From Armatimonadota bacterium (GTDB taxonomy: Bacteria; Armatimonadota; Fimbriimonadia; Fimbriimonadales; Fimbriimonadaceae), in the NCBI GenBank assembly GCA_029781035.1, contig JAKOXK010000012.1, positions 1-51,009 of the forward strand: a DNA stretch of 51,009 nt. The letters run 5' to 3'. This document shows positions 9,254 through 15,686 of the stretch, in pieces. The notes beneath the pieces are model-generated. The model made no database searches. It worked only from the letters and a program-made list of their open reading frames with translations, and was not told the origin of the DNA. Both the position numbers and the translations under genes were made by a program. Position 1 is the stretch's first letter. Each line of letters opens with the position of its first letter.

Positions 9254-10561
9254 GTGAAGACGTTGACCGTCAGCCGCATCGAGGGACTCAAGGGGAACTT
9301 GAGGCCTCCCAGCGACAAGTCCCTCACCCACCGGGCCCTGTTGTTCGCGGCGATGGCGGAGGGTGGCCCCAGCCGAATCGGGACGCCCTTGCTCGGCGAG
9401 GACTGCCTGAGCACAATCGACTGCCTCATCGAGTGCGGTGCGGACATTGAGGTCTTCGAGCAAAGCGAGTTCGGCGACCGGCCGTTCGCCATTGTGACCC
9501 GGGAGCGGGCTTGGACGTCGCCCGACATCCCACTGGACTGCGGCAACAGTGGAACGACGATGCGCCTGTTGGCGGGGGTGTTGGCAGGTAAGCCAGGCCT
9601 CGATGCGACACTGACCGGGGATGCGTCTTTGAGCCGGCGCCCCATGCGGCGCATCGTGGAGCCGCTGCGACAGATGGGGGCCGCGATCATGGGAGACACG
9701 CCGCCACTGGCCGTATCGGGACGACAGCTCACGGGAATCCGTTACATGTCTCCAGTGGCGAGTGCCCAGGTCAAGTCCTGCCTGCTTCTGGCTGGGCTCT
9801 CCGCTTCGGGCGAAACCTGGGTCAGCGAGCCGAGCAAGAGCCGTGACCACACAGAACGGATGTTCGAAGCGCTCGGGATCGAAGTGATGACCGATGGAGA
9901 CCTTGCCGTAGGTGTACGCGGAGGGCAATCACTTTCGCCACTGGATTTCGATGTTCCAGCCGACATCTCGAGCGCGGCGTTCCTGCTCTGTGCCGCATTG
10001 GTGTTGCCGGCTTCGAACCTTCGCCTGCTCGAGGTTGGTGTCAATCCCTCGCGGACAGGCGTTCTCGATATCCTGAGTTCGGCCGGAGCACTCGTCGAAC
10101 AGGAAGGACTGCGCGACGCCACGGGTGAGCCCGTCGCCGACCTGCACGTCATGAGTGCATCTAACCTCCGTGCGTTCGAGATCAGTGGATCCCTGGTGCC
10201 GCGCCTGATCGATGAGATACCAGTGCTCGCCGTCTTGGCGACCCAGTGCGAAGGAACGACCCGCATTCGTGACGCGGGTGAGCTTCGCGTCAAAGAGTCG
10301 GACCGGATTGAGAGTGTCGCCACCGGTCTGCGCGCCATGGGTGCCACCGTCGAGACGTATCCGGACGGGATGGACGTGCACGGGCCTGTGGAACTGAAGG
10401 CGACGACAATCGATGCGGCTGGAGATCACCGGCTCGCCATGGCGTTTGCCGTTGCCGGGCTCATCGCTTCAGGAGAAACGACGATCCACAACGCCCAGTC
10501 AGTCGAGACAAGCTACCCGCGGTTCGAGTTGGATCTGGACCGGGTTGCCGTGCGATCGTGA
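9254..10561 (+). CDS. aroA: 3-phosphoshikimate 1-carboxyvinyltransferase (EPSP synthase)
   Basis: Cytosolic shikimate-pathway enzyme joining shikimate-3-phosphate and phosphoenolpyruvate. Chosen start is GTG 9254 (VKTLTVSRIEGLKG), giving 435 residues, the usual family length; the frame is open 42 codons further but that part is not protein-like and is antisense to the BNR upstream region. Motifs in order: LRPPSDKSLTHRALL (substrate Lys and Arg), DCGNSGTTMRLL, LTGDASLSRRPMRR, AQVKSCLLLAGL, SRDHTERM, DIPVLAVLA-type Glu/Asp region (IDEIPVLAVLA), LRVKESDRI and DHRLAMAFAVAG. The P-S-D-K at the N-terminus differs slightly from the usual P-G-D-K. It stands alone, with no other aro gene in the window, and converges on the orphan at 10572 with a 10-bp gap. 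Confidence 0.97.
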   Translation: MKTLTVSRIEGLKGNLRPPSDKSLTHRALLFAAMAEGGPSRIGTPLLGEDCLSTIDCLIECGADIEVFEQSEFGDRPFAIVTRERAWTSPDIPLDCGNSGTTMRLLAGVLAGKPGLDATLTGDASLSRRPMRRIVEPLRQMGAAIMGDTPPLAVSGRQLTGIRYMSPVASAQVKSCLLLAGLSASGETWVSEPSKSRDHTERMFEALGIEVMTDGDLAVGVRGGQSLSPLDFDVPADISSAAFLLCAALVLPASNLRLLEVGVNPSRTGVLDILSSAGALVEQEGLRDATGEPVADLHVMSASNLRAFEISGSLVPRLIDEIPVLAVLATQCEGTTRIRDAGELRVKESDRIESVATGLRAMGATVETYPDGMDVHGPVELKATTIDAAGDHRLAMAFAVAGLIASGETTIHNAQSVETSYPRFELDLDRVAVRS

Positions 10562-10571
10562 CCTGAACCGC

Positions 10572-11423
10572 TCAGTGCTTCTTGACAAGCGGCCCGAAAG
10601 TCAGCATGACGGCTTCGGAAGCATCGGGCGCGTAGTCCTCGTTCGAGTAGCTCACCGTCCGATCCTTGAACTCGTAGCTGTCTTTACCGAGACACGCAAC
10701 CGTGTCCGGGTGGCTTGTCCAAAACGCTTCGATGTCCTTGTCCGACAGATCCTTGAGCGCTTCGTCCTGATCGACGAACTTGATGGATCCATTAACAACG
10801 TCCGATGCGAAATCGATCTTGATGTTCAGCGCACCGATGCTGCCTTTCCACGTCGCACCGGTTTCCAGGCTGTAGCAAAAGTACGGCACGCCGTGTTCGG
10901 CGAGGTTGGTGACGCTATGGGGAGCCGTATAGCTCGTGTGAACGCGGACGGACTGTCCCTTGGCGAAGTCCACGTCGAACGTCTGCCACTGGCGAGTGTC
11001 GAAGTGGCTCTCGTAGTCGTCGTCTTCTCCCAGGACAGTCCGGGACAGGGACGCATCCTTGCCATCCACCGTGATCTTGAGACCCTTCAAAACCTCTTTG
11101 TCCAAGTCGCCGTCTTCTTTGTCCCAATCGTCGGTCCCGGAATCCTGGAGTGCCAGTCGAACCTTGCACGCATCGCCTTCATTGGTGAACTCGTAATCGC
11201 ACGTGACCAAGGATGACGCCCTGTGCACGACCGCATTCACAGTGGCGCTGGTCATCGTTACCGATGCGTGCTTTCCACTCCAGCAGGCTAACAGGCCGTG
11301 TATAGCCTCCCAACCGTCGTCGGACTGTCGCAACGGCAGGGGGGAAAACGCGAGTAGAGCACAAAGGGGAGCGATCAAGGGCACAGGGCGATGGTACCGC
11401 TTGGCCCCACCCGCCAAGGACAC
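10572..11423 (-). CDS. Orphan secreted protein, tandem paralogue A
   Basis: Up to 283 residues; GTG 11423 opens 10 bp after the stop of its paralogue, so the two are translated from one message. A second GTG at codon 14 is possible, starting directly at the hydrophobic PLIAPLCALLAFSP segment, which looks like a signal peptide. The mature protein aligns over its length with the neighbour at 11434-12231: DDGWEAIHG.. with DDGWMPMNG.., SGKHASVTMTSATV with SGKHPSVRMVSETV, TRQWQTFDVDFAKG with IRQWEVKTVPFARG, GATWKGSIG with GGTWHGKIG, and FGP near the end. The opening 'V.M.SE.V...Y.F.N.GD' layout faintly recalls DUF4424-type proteins. No function can be assigned; it should be exported. Confidence 0.75.
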   Translation of the reverse strand: MSLAGGAKRYHRPVPLIAPLCALLAFSPLPLRQSDDGWEAIHGLLACWSGKHASVTMTSATVNAVVHRASSLVTCDYEFTNEGDACKVRLALQDSGTDDWDKEDGDLDKEVLKGLKITVDGKDASLSRTVLGEDDDYESHFDTRQWQTFDVDFAKGQSVRVHTSYTAPHSVTNLAEHGVPYFCYSLETGATWKGSIGALNIKIDFASDVVNGSIKFVDQDEALKDLSDKDIEAFWTSHPDTVACLGKDSYEFKDRTVSYSNEDYAPDASEAVMLTFGPLVKKH

Positions 11424-11433
11424 CCAGATGCCG

Positions 11434-12231
11434 TCATTCCTTGTCCTTTTCTATGCCGAAGGTGAGGATGATGTTGTCGCCCTCATCGGGAGACCATTCG
11501 CTTTTAGTAAACGTGATCGTCCTTCCGGAGACCTTGGGCCGACTCGGTCCAAAGTAGCTCACGGCGTTCCTGTTCCTGAGGAAAAAGCGCGCGTACTTCG
11601 TCGAGCCCTTCTCGTTCGGGTCGGAAAGACCGGATTCCGGCACGAACTTCACGGTACCTGGGACAGCATCTTTGGCGAGCGTGACGATGACATCCGCCCG
11701 TCCGATCTTCCCGTGCCACGTTCCCCCAGTGGCGAGGATGTAATAGAAGTGCCGTACTCTGTGGTCGGCATCGACGTCCGACCCGCCGTTCGGCATCTGG
11801 TACTGGTCGTGCACGTGGACTGTCGCTCCCCTAGCGAACGGGACCGTTTTGACCTCCCACTGGCGGATTTCGAAGTTCTGTTGGGGATCTTGCCCCTCGT
11901 CAAGCACGATGTGCTCGGTCTTGACCCGCTTCCCGTCTACTGTGGACTCAAAGTGGCTCAGTACTTTCTGGTCGACTTCGTCCTTGGCGTCATCCCAGTC
12001 ATTCTCTCCGGCGGCAGGAAAGGCCATCCGGACGGCACAAGCGTCACCGTCGTTCTTGAAGACGAAATCGCAGCCCACGTCCGACGTGTCTCGGTGTACG
12101 GTTGCTCTGACAGTCTCGCTGACCATCCGCACAGAAGGGTGCTTGCCGCTGAACGACATGACGCTTCCATTCATCGGCATCCAGCCGTCGTCGAAAGTGA
12201 CAAGTGCAGCGGCGGCAAGGACACCCAACAT
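11434..12231 (-). CDS. Orphan secreted protein, tandem paralogue B
   Basis: 265 residues from ATG 12231. MLGVLAAAALVTFDDGW gives a short hydrophobic N-terminus compatible with a signal peptide. The body is predicted by eye as beta-rich (VHRDTSDVGCDFVFKNDGDACAVRMAFPAAG) and shares its whole architecture with the downstream gene, including the conserved pair of Cys residues (one in 'GCDF', one in 'DACAV') that could form a disulfide after export. A TATCAT hexamer lies 6 nt before the ATG, so this copy is the likely first gene of the pair. The upstream small orphan at 12301 is 69 bp away on the same strand. Function unknown. Confidence 0.8.
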   Translation of the reverse strand: MLGVLAAAALVTFDDGWMPMNGSVMSFSGKHPSVRMVSETVRATVHRDTSDVGCDFVFKNDGDACAVRMAFPAAGENDWDDAKDEVDQKVLSHFESTVDGKRVKTEHIVLDEGQDPQQNFEIRQWEVKTVPFARGATVHVHDQYQMPNGGSDVDADHRVRHFYYILATGGTWHGKIGRADVIVTLAKDAVPGTVKFVPESGLSDPNEKGSTKYARFFLRNRNAVSYFGPSRPKVSGRTITFTKSEWSPDEGDNIILTFGIEKDKE

Positions 12232-12237
12232 GGCGCG

Positions 12238-12243
12238 ATGATA
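12238..12243 (-). promoter_or_regulatory. -10-like hexamer TATCAT next to the paralogue B start
   Basis: TATCAT reads toward the ATG at 12231 with a 6-nt spacer, which places the expected transcription start at or next to the start codon. No clear -35 element is visible. Confidence 0.4.
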
Positions 12244-12300
12244 CTCTGTGCAAGGTCGATGAACTCGACAGGACAGCCGACGGCGTTTGGGGCCGAAGTC

Positions 12301-12522
12301 TTAGGCGCTCTGCTCTCGGGAAACGACGACGAAGCGACCGCCCAAGGCTTTCGACTTTCGGACAAAGAACCCTTTTGATTTGCCCGTCGTGGCGTAGTGT
12401 GCGTCGGCATCGTCGAAGACGACGATCCCCAGCCCCGGTACCTCGTAGTCGCCCCGCACCGTGGGCCGCCCGAGTTCATCCCAAGTGACGTAATAGCGAT
12501 CCTCAACGACGGGCTGCCGCAT
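12301..12522 (-). CDS. Small orphan protein (73 residues)
   Basis: MRQPVVEDRYYVTWDELGRP and onward. The composition is protein-like (alternating charged and hydrophobic residues: YEVPGLGIVVFDDADAHYAT, FFVRKSKALGGRFVVVS), unlike the antisense and other-frame products of this stretch. TAACCT ends 7 nt before the ATG, the same start-adjacent hexamer seen at many genes here. It is divergent from the lipid kinase (62 bp) and followed on the same strand by the paralogous pair. I do not recognise the family; a small beta-barrel is possible. Confidence 0.6.
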   Translation of the reverse strand: MRQPVVEDRYYVTWDELGRPTVRGDYEVPGLGIVVFDDADAHYATTGKSKGFFVRKSKALGGRFVVVSREQSA

Positions 12523-12529
12523 GACTCAG

Positions 12530-12535
12530 AGGTTA
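12530..12535 (-). promoter_or_regulatory. -10-like hexamer TAACCT before the 73-residue orphan
   Basis: TAACCT is followed by a 7-nt spacer and the ATG at 12522. The same hexamer stands 6 nt before the start at 40298. Confidence 0.4.
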
Positions 12536-12584
12536 CCCTTCGCCCAAGAGACCGGATTCGGACCAGCCTGGACAGTCATCCATA

Positions 12585-13475
12585 ATGAGAGCCGTGTCGA
12601 AGGTCGGGTTTGTCGTGAATCCCAAGGGAGGAGGTGGGGCCTCGCTTCGCGCGTGGTCCATGATAGAGTCTGCTGTTTCTGGCGTGGCTCCGTATTTCAC
12701 CGAAAGGCCTGAGGGTGGCACTGACGCAGCCAAGAGGGCTATCGCCGACAACTGCGACCGGGTAGTGGCCGTCGGTGGCGACGGCACAGTCAACGAAGTG
12801 GCCAACGCACTGATCGGCACTGAAGTGGCGCTCGGAGTGGTTCCAGTGGGCACGGGCAACGACTATGCGCGAACGCTGCACCTCCCCAGTGACCCTGTCG
12901 AAGCCGCCAAGACCGCGATCGAGGGCGCGACCCGACGAGTCGACGTCGGCCGAGTGGAAGGAAAGAAGGACTTCGTCAACATCGCCGGCGTCGGATTTGA
13001 CGCTGAAGTGATGACCCGCTTCAATTCACCAGGGCCAATCACAAGGGCGCTCCCCGTTAAGGCGCGCTACTACTTGTCGATCCTGAGGACGTTTGCGAGC
13101 TACCGCGGCACAAGAGCCCGTTTGACACTCGATGGACAGGTGCGGACTGTGGACAACCTCCTGCTTCTGGCGGTCGGATGCGCCGAGTACTACGGTGCAG
13201 GCATGCACATCCTGCCCGACGCCGACCTGCAGGACGGTCTGTTCGACCTTGCTTGGGGCCAAGACGTACGGCTCAAGGATCTCAGCAAACTTATGGGGTT
13301 GATCTATCACGGTAAACACGTCGGGCACGCGAACGTGCGCATGGCTCGGGCAAAACGCGTCGAAGTCTCATGCGAACCGGCCACGAAGTTTCACTTGGAC
13401 GGCGATGTCTTGGGGGCGACCAGCGTCACTTTCGAGTGCATTCCCGCGGCGCTCTCGGTCGTGGGTGGAAAGTAA
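12585..13475 (+). CDS. Diacylglycerol kinase-family lipid kinase (YegS/DgkB-like)
   Basis: 296 residues. ATP-dependent kinase of a membrane lipid or sphingoid-like substrate. KVGFVVNPKGGGG opens the catalytic domain, VAVGGDGTVNEVANAL (about 60-76) is the nucleotide-binding GGDGT motif, and VPVGTGNDYARTL the second conserved loop. FVNIAGVGFDAEV begins the C-terminal beta-sandwich domain, which ends with LDGDVLGATSVTFE, as in YegS/DgkB. Length matches the family. ATG 12585 lacks a clear ribosome-binding site. The following small membrane-protein gene is 60 bp downstream on the same strand. The exact lipid is unknown; candidates are diacylglycerol, undecaprenol or phosphatidylglycerol. Confidence 0.93.
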   Translation: MRAVSKVGFVVNPKGGGGASLRAWSMIESAVSGVAPYFTERPEGGTDAAKRAIADNCDRVVAVGGDGTVNEVANALIGTEVALGVVPVGTGNDYARTLHLPSDPVEAAKTAIEGATRRVDVGRVEGKKDFVNIAGVGFDAEVMTRFNSPGPITRALPVKARYYLSILRTFASYRGTRARLTLDGQVRTVDNLLLLAVGCAEYYGAGMHILPDADLQDGLFDLAWGQDVRLKDLSKLMGLIYHGKHVGHANVRMARAKRVEVSCEPATKFHLDGDVLGATSVTFECIPAALSVVGGK

Positions 13476-13535
13476 CTGGATTGTCAGGCCGTCAAAGCAT
13501 CGCATAGAGGCTTCGGGCCTGGGTACGGTGGCGAT

Positions 13536-13775
13536 GTGCTCGTCATACTCGCCATTCCGTTCTATCTCGTTTCGTTCGTCTGTGGGATCATCGTCCTGAT
13601 CGAAGCGTTCAAGGACGAGATCTGGAAAGGAATCGTCAGCTTCCTGTGCGGCCTTTACTTGTTGTACTACGGTCTCGCCGAGTTTGACCATGAGAAGAAG
13701 CCCCTGATCTTGTTGGGTTGGCTGGGAGGGGGCGTCATCGGTGCCCTTCTCGTTGCGATGAGCGGGCGATCGTAG
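13536..13775 (+). CDS. Small membrane protein (79 residues)
   Basis: GTG start, then LVILAIPFYLVSFVCGIIVL, a first membrane helix; GIVSFLCGLYLLYYGL, a second; and a third ending WLGGGVIGALLVAM. Short charged loops (EAFKDEIW, EFDHEKK) separate them. No family recognised. It is 60 bp after the lipid kinase and may be co-transcribed. A TACGGT hexamer ends 6 nt before the GTG, a weak match to the start-adjacent pattern. Confidence 0.65.
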   Translation: MLVILAIPFYLVSFVCGIIVLIEAFKDEIWKGIVSFLCGLYLLYYGLAEFDHEKKPLILLGWLGGGVIGALLVAMSGRS

Positions 13776-13789
13776 TCCTGACGTTCAAC

Positions 13790-13819
13790 GATCTGAGGCC
13801 CGATCGGTTCCCTCAGATC
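13790..13819. other. Perfect 9-bp hairpin after the small membrane protein
   Basis: GATCTGAGG (13790-13798) pairs with CCTCAGATC (13811-13819) across a 12-nt loop, 14 bp past the stop at 13775. There is no T-run on either side, so it is a hairpin of uncertain role rather than a convincing intrinsic terminator. Confidence 0.45.
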
Positions 13820-14184
13820 CCGAAAACAGTACGCCGCCATCCCAGTTGGCCATGAGTACCAAGGTGGGCCCGTCCAAGGCTAAGCAAGCGAGCATAACGA
13901 GGCTGTGCCAAGGGGATCGCCCGCGGATGGGCGACTTTGTGGCTCCGATAGACACCGACGGACATCCGGAGATTGGCAGCGGTGGAAGTCAGCAACAGAA
14001 GGCTGAAGGTGACGGCCTTAGCCAAGGGTAACAGGCACTCGAACATGGCGAGTCCCGCATCTAGTGTTTGGTCTAATTGGTACGGCCCGTCCAGTGAGGC
14101 ACCACTTATCTGAAGTCCGGCAGGGCCCAGCCTGGGAGAACGTGGAGCCGCTTGTAGTGCGTGTGTCCATCAAGCCACGAACGA
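13820..14184 (+). other. Protein-less stretch ahead of a strong plus-strand terminator; candidate noncoding transcript
   Basis: About 365 bp with no protein-like frame on either strand: the longest frames (61 codons plus, 77 codons minus) have composition typical of shadow frames. It does not match tmRNA, RNase P RNA, SRP RNA or 6S RNA by the motifs I know. Because a T-tailed plus-strand terminator follows at 14185, transcription is expected to cross this region on the plus strand, either as a long 3' tail of the 13536 gene or as its own RNA. Confidence 0.35.
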
Positions 14185-14247
14185 ACACCGCTCGGTCGAA
14201 GCCCGGAGAGTACTCGGAGCCTCGACCGAGTGGTGTCTATTTTTTTT
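14185..14247 (+). terminator. Strong intrinsic terminator, plus strand
   Basis: ACACCGCTCGGTCGA (14185-14199) pairs with TCGACCGAGTGGTGT (14222-14236), 15 bp with one G-U pair, then CTAT and a run of eight T (14240-14247). The minus-strand side lacks a T-run, so it acts mainly on plus-strand transcripts, though it lies just past the minus-strand gene ending at 14259. Confidence 0.8.
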
Positions 14248-14258
14248 CCGTGCTCCGC

Positions 14259-14645
14259 TCAGTCGGCGAAAGCTATATAGAGCGGCACGAAAAGCCCAAT
14301 GCAGGGAACGATCGTCAGGATCGAGATCCAACCGGGCTTGTTCCTTGCCTCGCACACCTTCCAGAGTAGGAAGATGACGAAGAGGAAGCCGACGTAGGGG
14401 ATCAAACCGAGAAGCCCCATCCAGATCGGCTGGCCGGCCAGTTCGGCGAGCAGCAGCAAGTTCAAGATCGGCACCCAGGCCCACCACGACTTTTCCTTTT
14501 GCCCGAGTTTGTTGGCGATCGTCATGAGTGAGACGCCCATGATGATGTAGGCGATGACGACGCCGACCATGACCATCATGAACATGCCGCCGGCAAGAAG
14601 CCCGGCAGCAGCGTCAGAGTCGGATTGCGCAAGAAGTTGAAGCAT
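14259..14645 (-). CDS. Small membrane protein, DUF5684-like
   Basis: 128 residues from ATG 14645; GAGGG lies 7 nt before it, while the codon just upstream is only a TTG. A first hydrophobic helix (GGMFMMVMVGVVIAYIIMGVS), then KEKSWWAWVPILNLLLLAEL, GQPIWMGLLGLIPYVGFLFV, and GWISILTIVPCIGLFVPLY. The 'W.a.iPi.n...l..laG.p.W..ll.liP' pattern resembles DUF5684 membrane proteins, whose function is unknown. It follows pyrE by 48 bp on the same strand, at the end of the ccmE-ccmF-panD-pyrE run. Confidence 0.75.
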   Translation of the reverse strand: MLQLLAQSDSDAAAGLLAGGMFMMVMVGVVIAYIIMGVSLMTIANKLGQKEKSWWAWVPILNLLLLAELAGQPIWMGLLGLIPYVGFLFVIFLLWKVCEARNKPGWISILTIVPCIGLFVPLYIAFAD

Positions 14646-14693
14646 CAAATGGCCCTCTTCGTCCGTTTGGACGGTCGGACTCTTAAGAAAGCT

Positions 14694-15266
14694 TCACGAA
14701 TGATCCACAGAACGGGTGCCAGGTTTTGAGATGGGTATTGCGGACAGCCACTCGGGCACGTCTTGGGGGTCATAAGATCTGGCTTCCACCTTGTACGCCG
14801 CGTGGGTGCGGTATTCAAGGCCGAGACCATCTGCGGAGCGGTCGATCAGCACGCCGACGCCGACGACGACACCGCCTGCTAAGGACACGGCGTCGGCGGT
14901 CTCCCGCACGCTGAGCCCAGTCGTCAGGACGTCGTCGACAACGAGTACACGGGTTCCCGCCTCGACTCTTGCGCCGCGTCGCAGGGTCTTTACGCCGTTC
15001 TCGGTTTCAACGTAAAGGGCGGGAACTCCCAGTTGCCGGGCGACTTCGAACGCGATGATGATTCCGCCCGTCGTCGGGCCGGCCACAAGTTCGACCTGGC
15101 TCTCCCGAAACGCTGCGGCAAGCTCTTGGCACAAGGCAGAAAGCACGTCTGGGCGCTCCAGGATCCGGAACTTCTCAAAGTAGACGTCGCTGTGGCGCCC
15201 TGAAGTCAGTAGGAAGTGGCCGCGCAAGATGGCTCCGGATGATTCCAAAAGAGACGTGAGATCCAT
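14694..15266 (-). CDS. pyrE: Orotate phosphoribosyltransferase
   Basis: 190 residues, the usual size. Pyrimidine biosynthesis: orotate plus PRPP gives orotidine 5'-phosphate. The PRPP-binding signature VLVVDDVLTTGLSV is at 107-120; GHFLLTSGRHSDVYFEK near the N-terminus and LVAGPTTGGIIIAFEVAR (60-77) are typical of PyrE. It is 57 bp downstream of panD and 48 bp upstream of the DUF5684-like gene, all on the minus strand. No other pyr gene is in the window. The start context has no clear ribosome site or -10 hexamer, which fits an internal operon position. Confidence 0.94.
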   Translation of the reverse strand: MDLTSLLESSGAILRGHFLLTSGRHSDVYFEKFRILERPDVLSALCQELAAAFRESQVELVAGPTTGGIIIAFEVARQLGVPALYVETENGVKTLRRGARVEAGTRVLVVDDVLTTGLSVRETADAVSLAGGVVVGVGVLIDRSADGLGLEYRTHAAYKVEARSYDPQDVPEWLSAIPISKPGTRSVDHS

Positions 15267-15323
15267 GCTGATTGAGGATGCGGGAACCCTGACGACGAAT
15301 GCAAGGGCCCAGCGGTGGTGGAA

Positions 15324-15686
15324 TCAACCGAGGACGCAGTAAGGCGACATGTCGCGGACGACCCGATTGTTTTCGTCGAGCAAGACGACTTTGGGTTCGA
15401 CGGGCTCGTCCGTCCAAGTGAAAGCTGCGATAACCACGCGGTCACCGGCCTGAAAGTGGTGGGCGGCCCCACCGTTCAGACCGATGACACCTTTGGGTCC
15501 CCTGAAGGCGTAGGTTTCGATCCTTGATTTGTGATCGACGGCCCAGACGTGGACCATCTCCCCATCTTGGATACCAATGCGGTCCATGAGGTCGCCATCG
15601 ATCTCTATGCTCCCTACGTACTCAGGGTTCGCATAGGTGACGCGTGCGTGATGCAGCTTAGCTTTGAGCAAGTGGTTCAGGCGCAT
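15324..15686 (-). CDS. panD: Aspartate 1-decarboxylase (pyruvoyl enzyme)
   Basis: 120 residues. Converts L-aspartate to beta-alanine for pantothenate and CoA. The self-cleavage site is visible: EYVGSIEIDGDLMD, with Gly25-Ser26, where Ser26 becomes the pyruvoyl group. Lys8 or Lys10 in LLKAKLHHARVT, Tyr and Asn-Gly-Gly-Ala-Ala (LNGGAAHHFQAGD) match the family. ATG 15686 is fixed by the conserved N-terminus MRLNHLLKAK, so the gene truly overlaps the end of ccmF by 29 bp in another frame. It is followed by pyrE after 57 bp. The unusually tight link of a CoA-precursor gene to heme-lyase genes is likely simple co-transcription. Confidence 0.95.
   Translation of the reverse strand: MRLNHLLKAKLHHARVTYANPEYVGSIEIDGDLMDRIGIQDGEMVHVWAVDHKSRIETYAFRGPKGVIGLNGGAAHHFQAGDRVVIAAFTWTDEPVEPKVVLLDENNRVVRDMSPYCVLG

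Noticed and set aside
9139-9732. N-terminal extension of the BNR protein
   Set aside because: This part is antisense to aroA, has no protein-like features, and would place the signal sequence in the middle of the protein.
13813-14046. 77-codon minus-strand frame with a hydrophobic start
   Set aside because: Only the first 20 residues look like a signal; the rest is of random composition and there is no ribosome site or start-adjacent hexamer.
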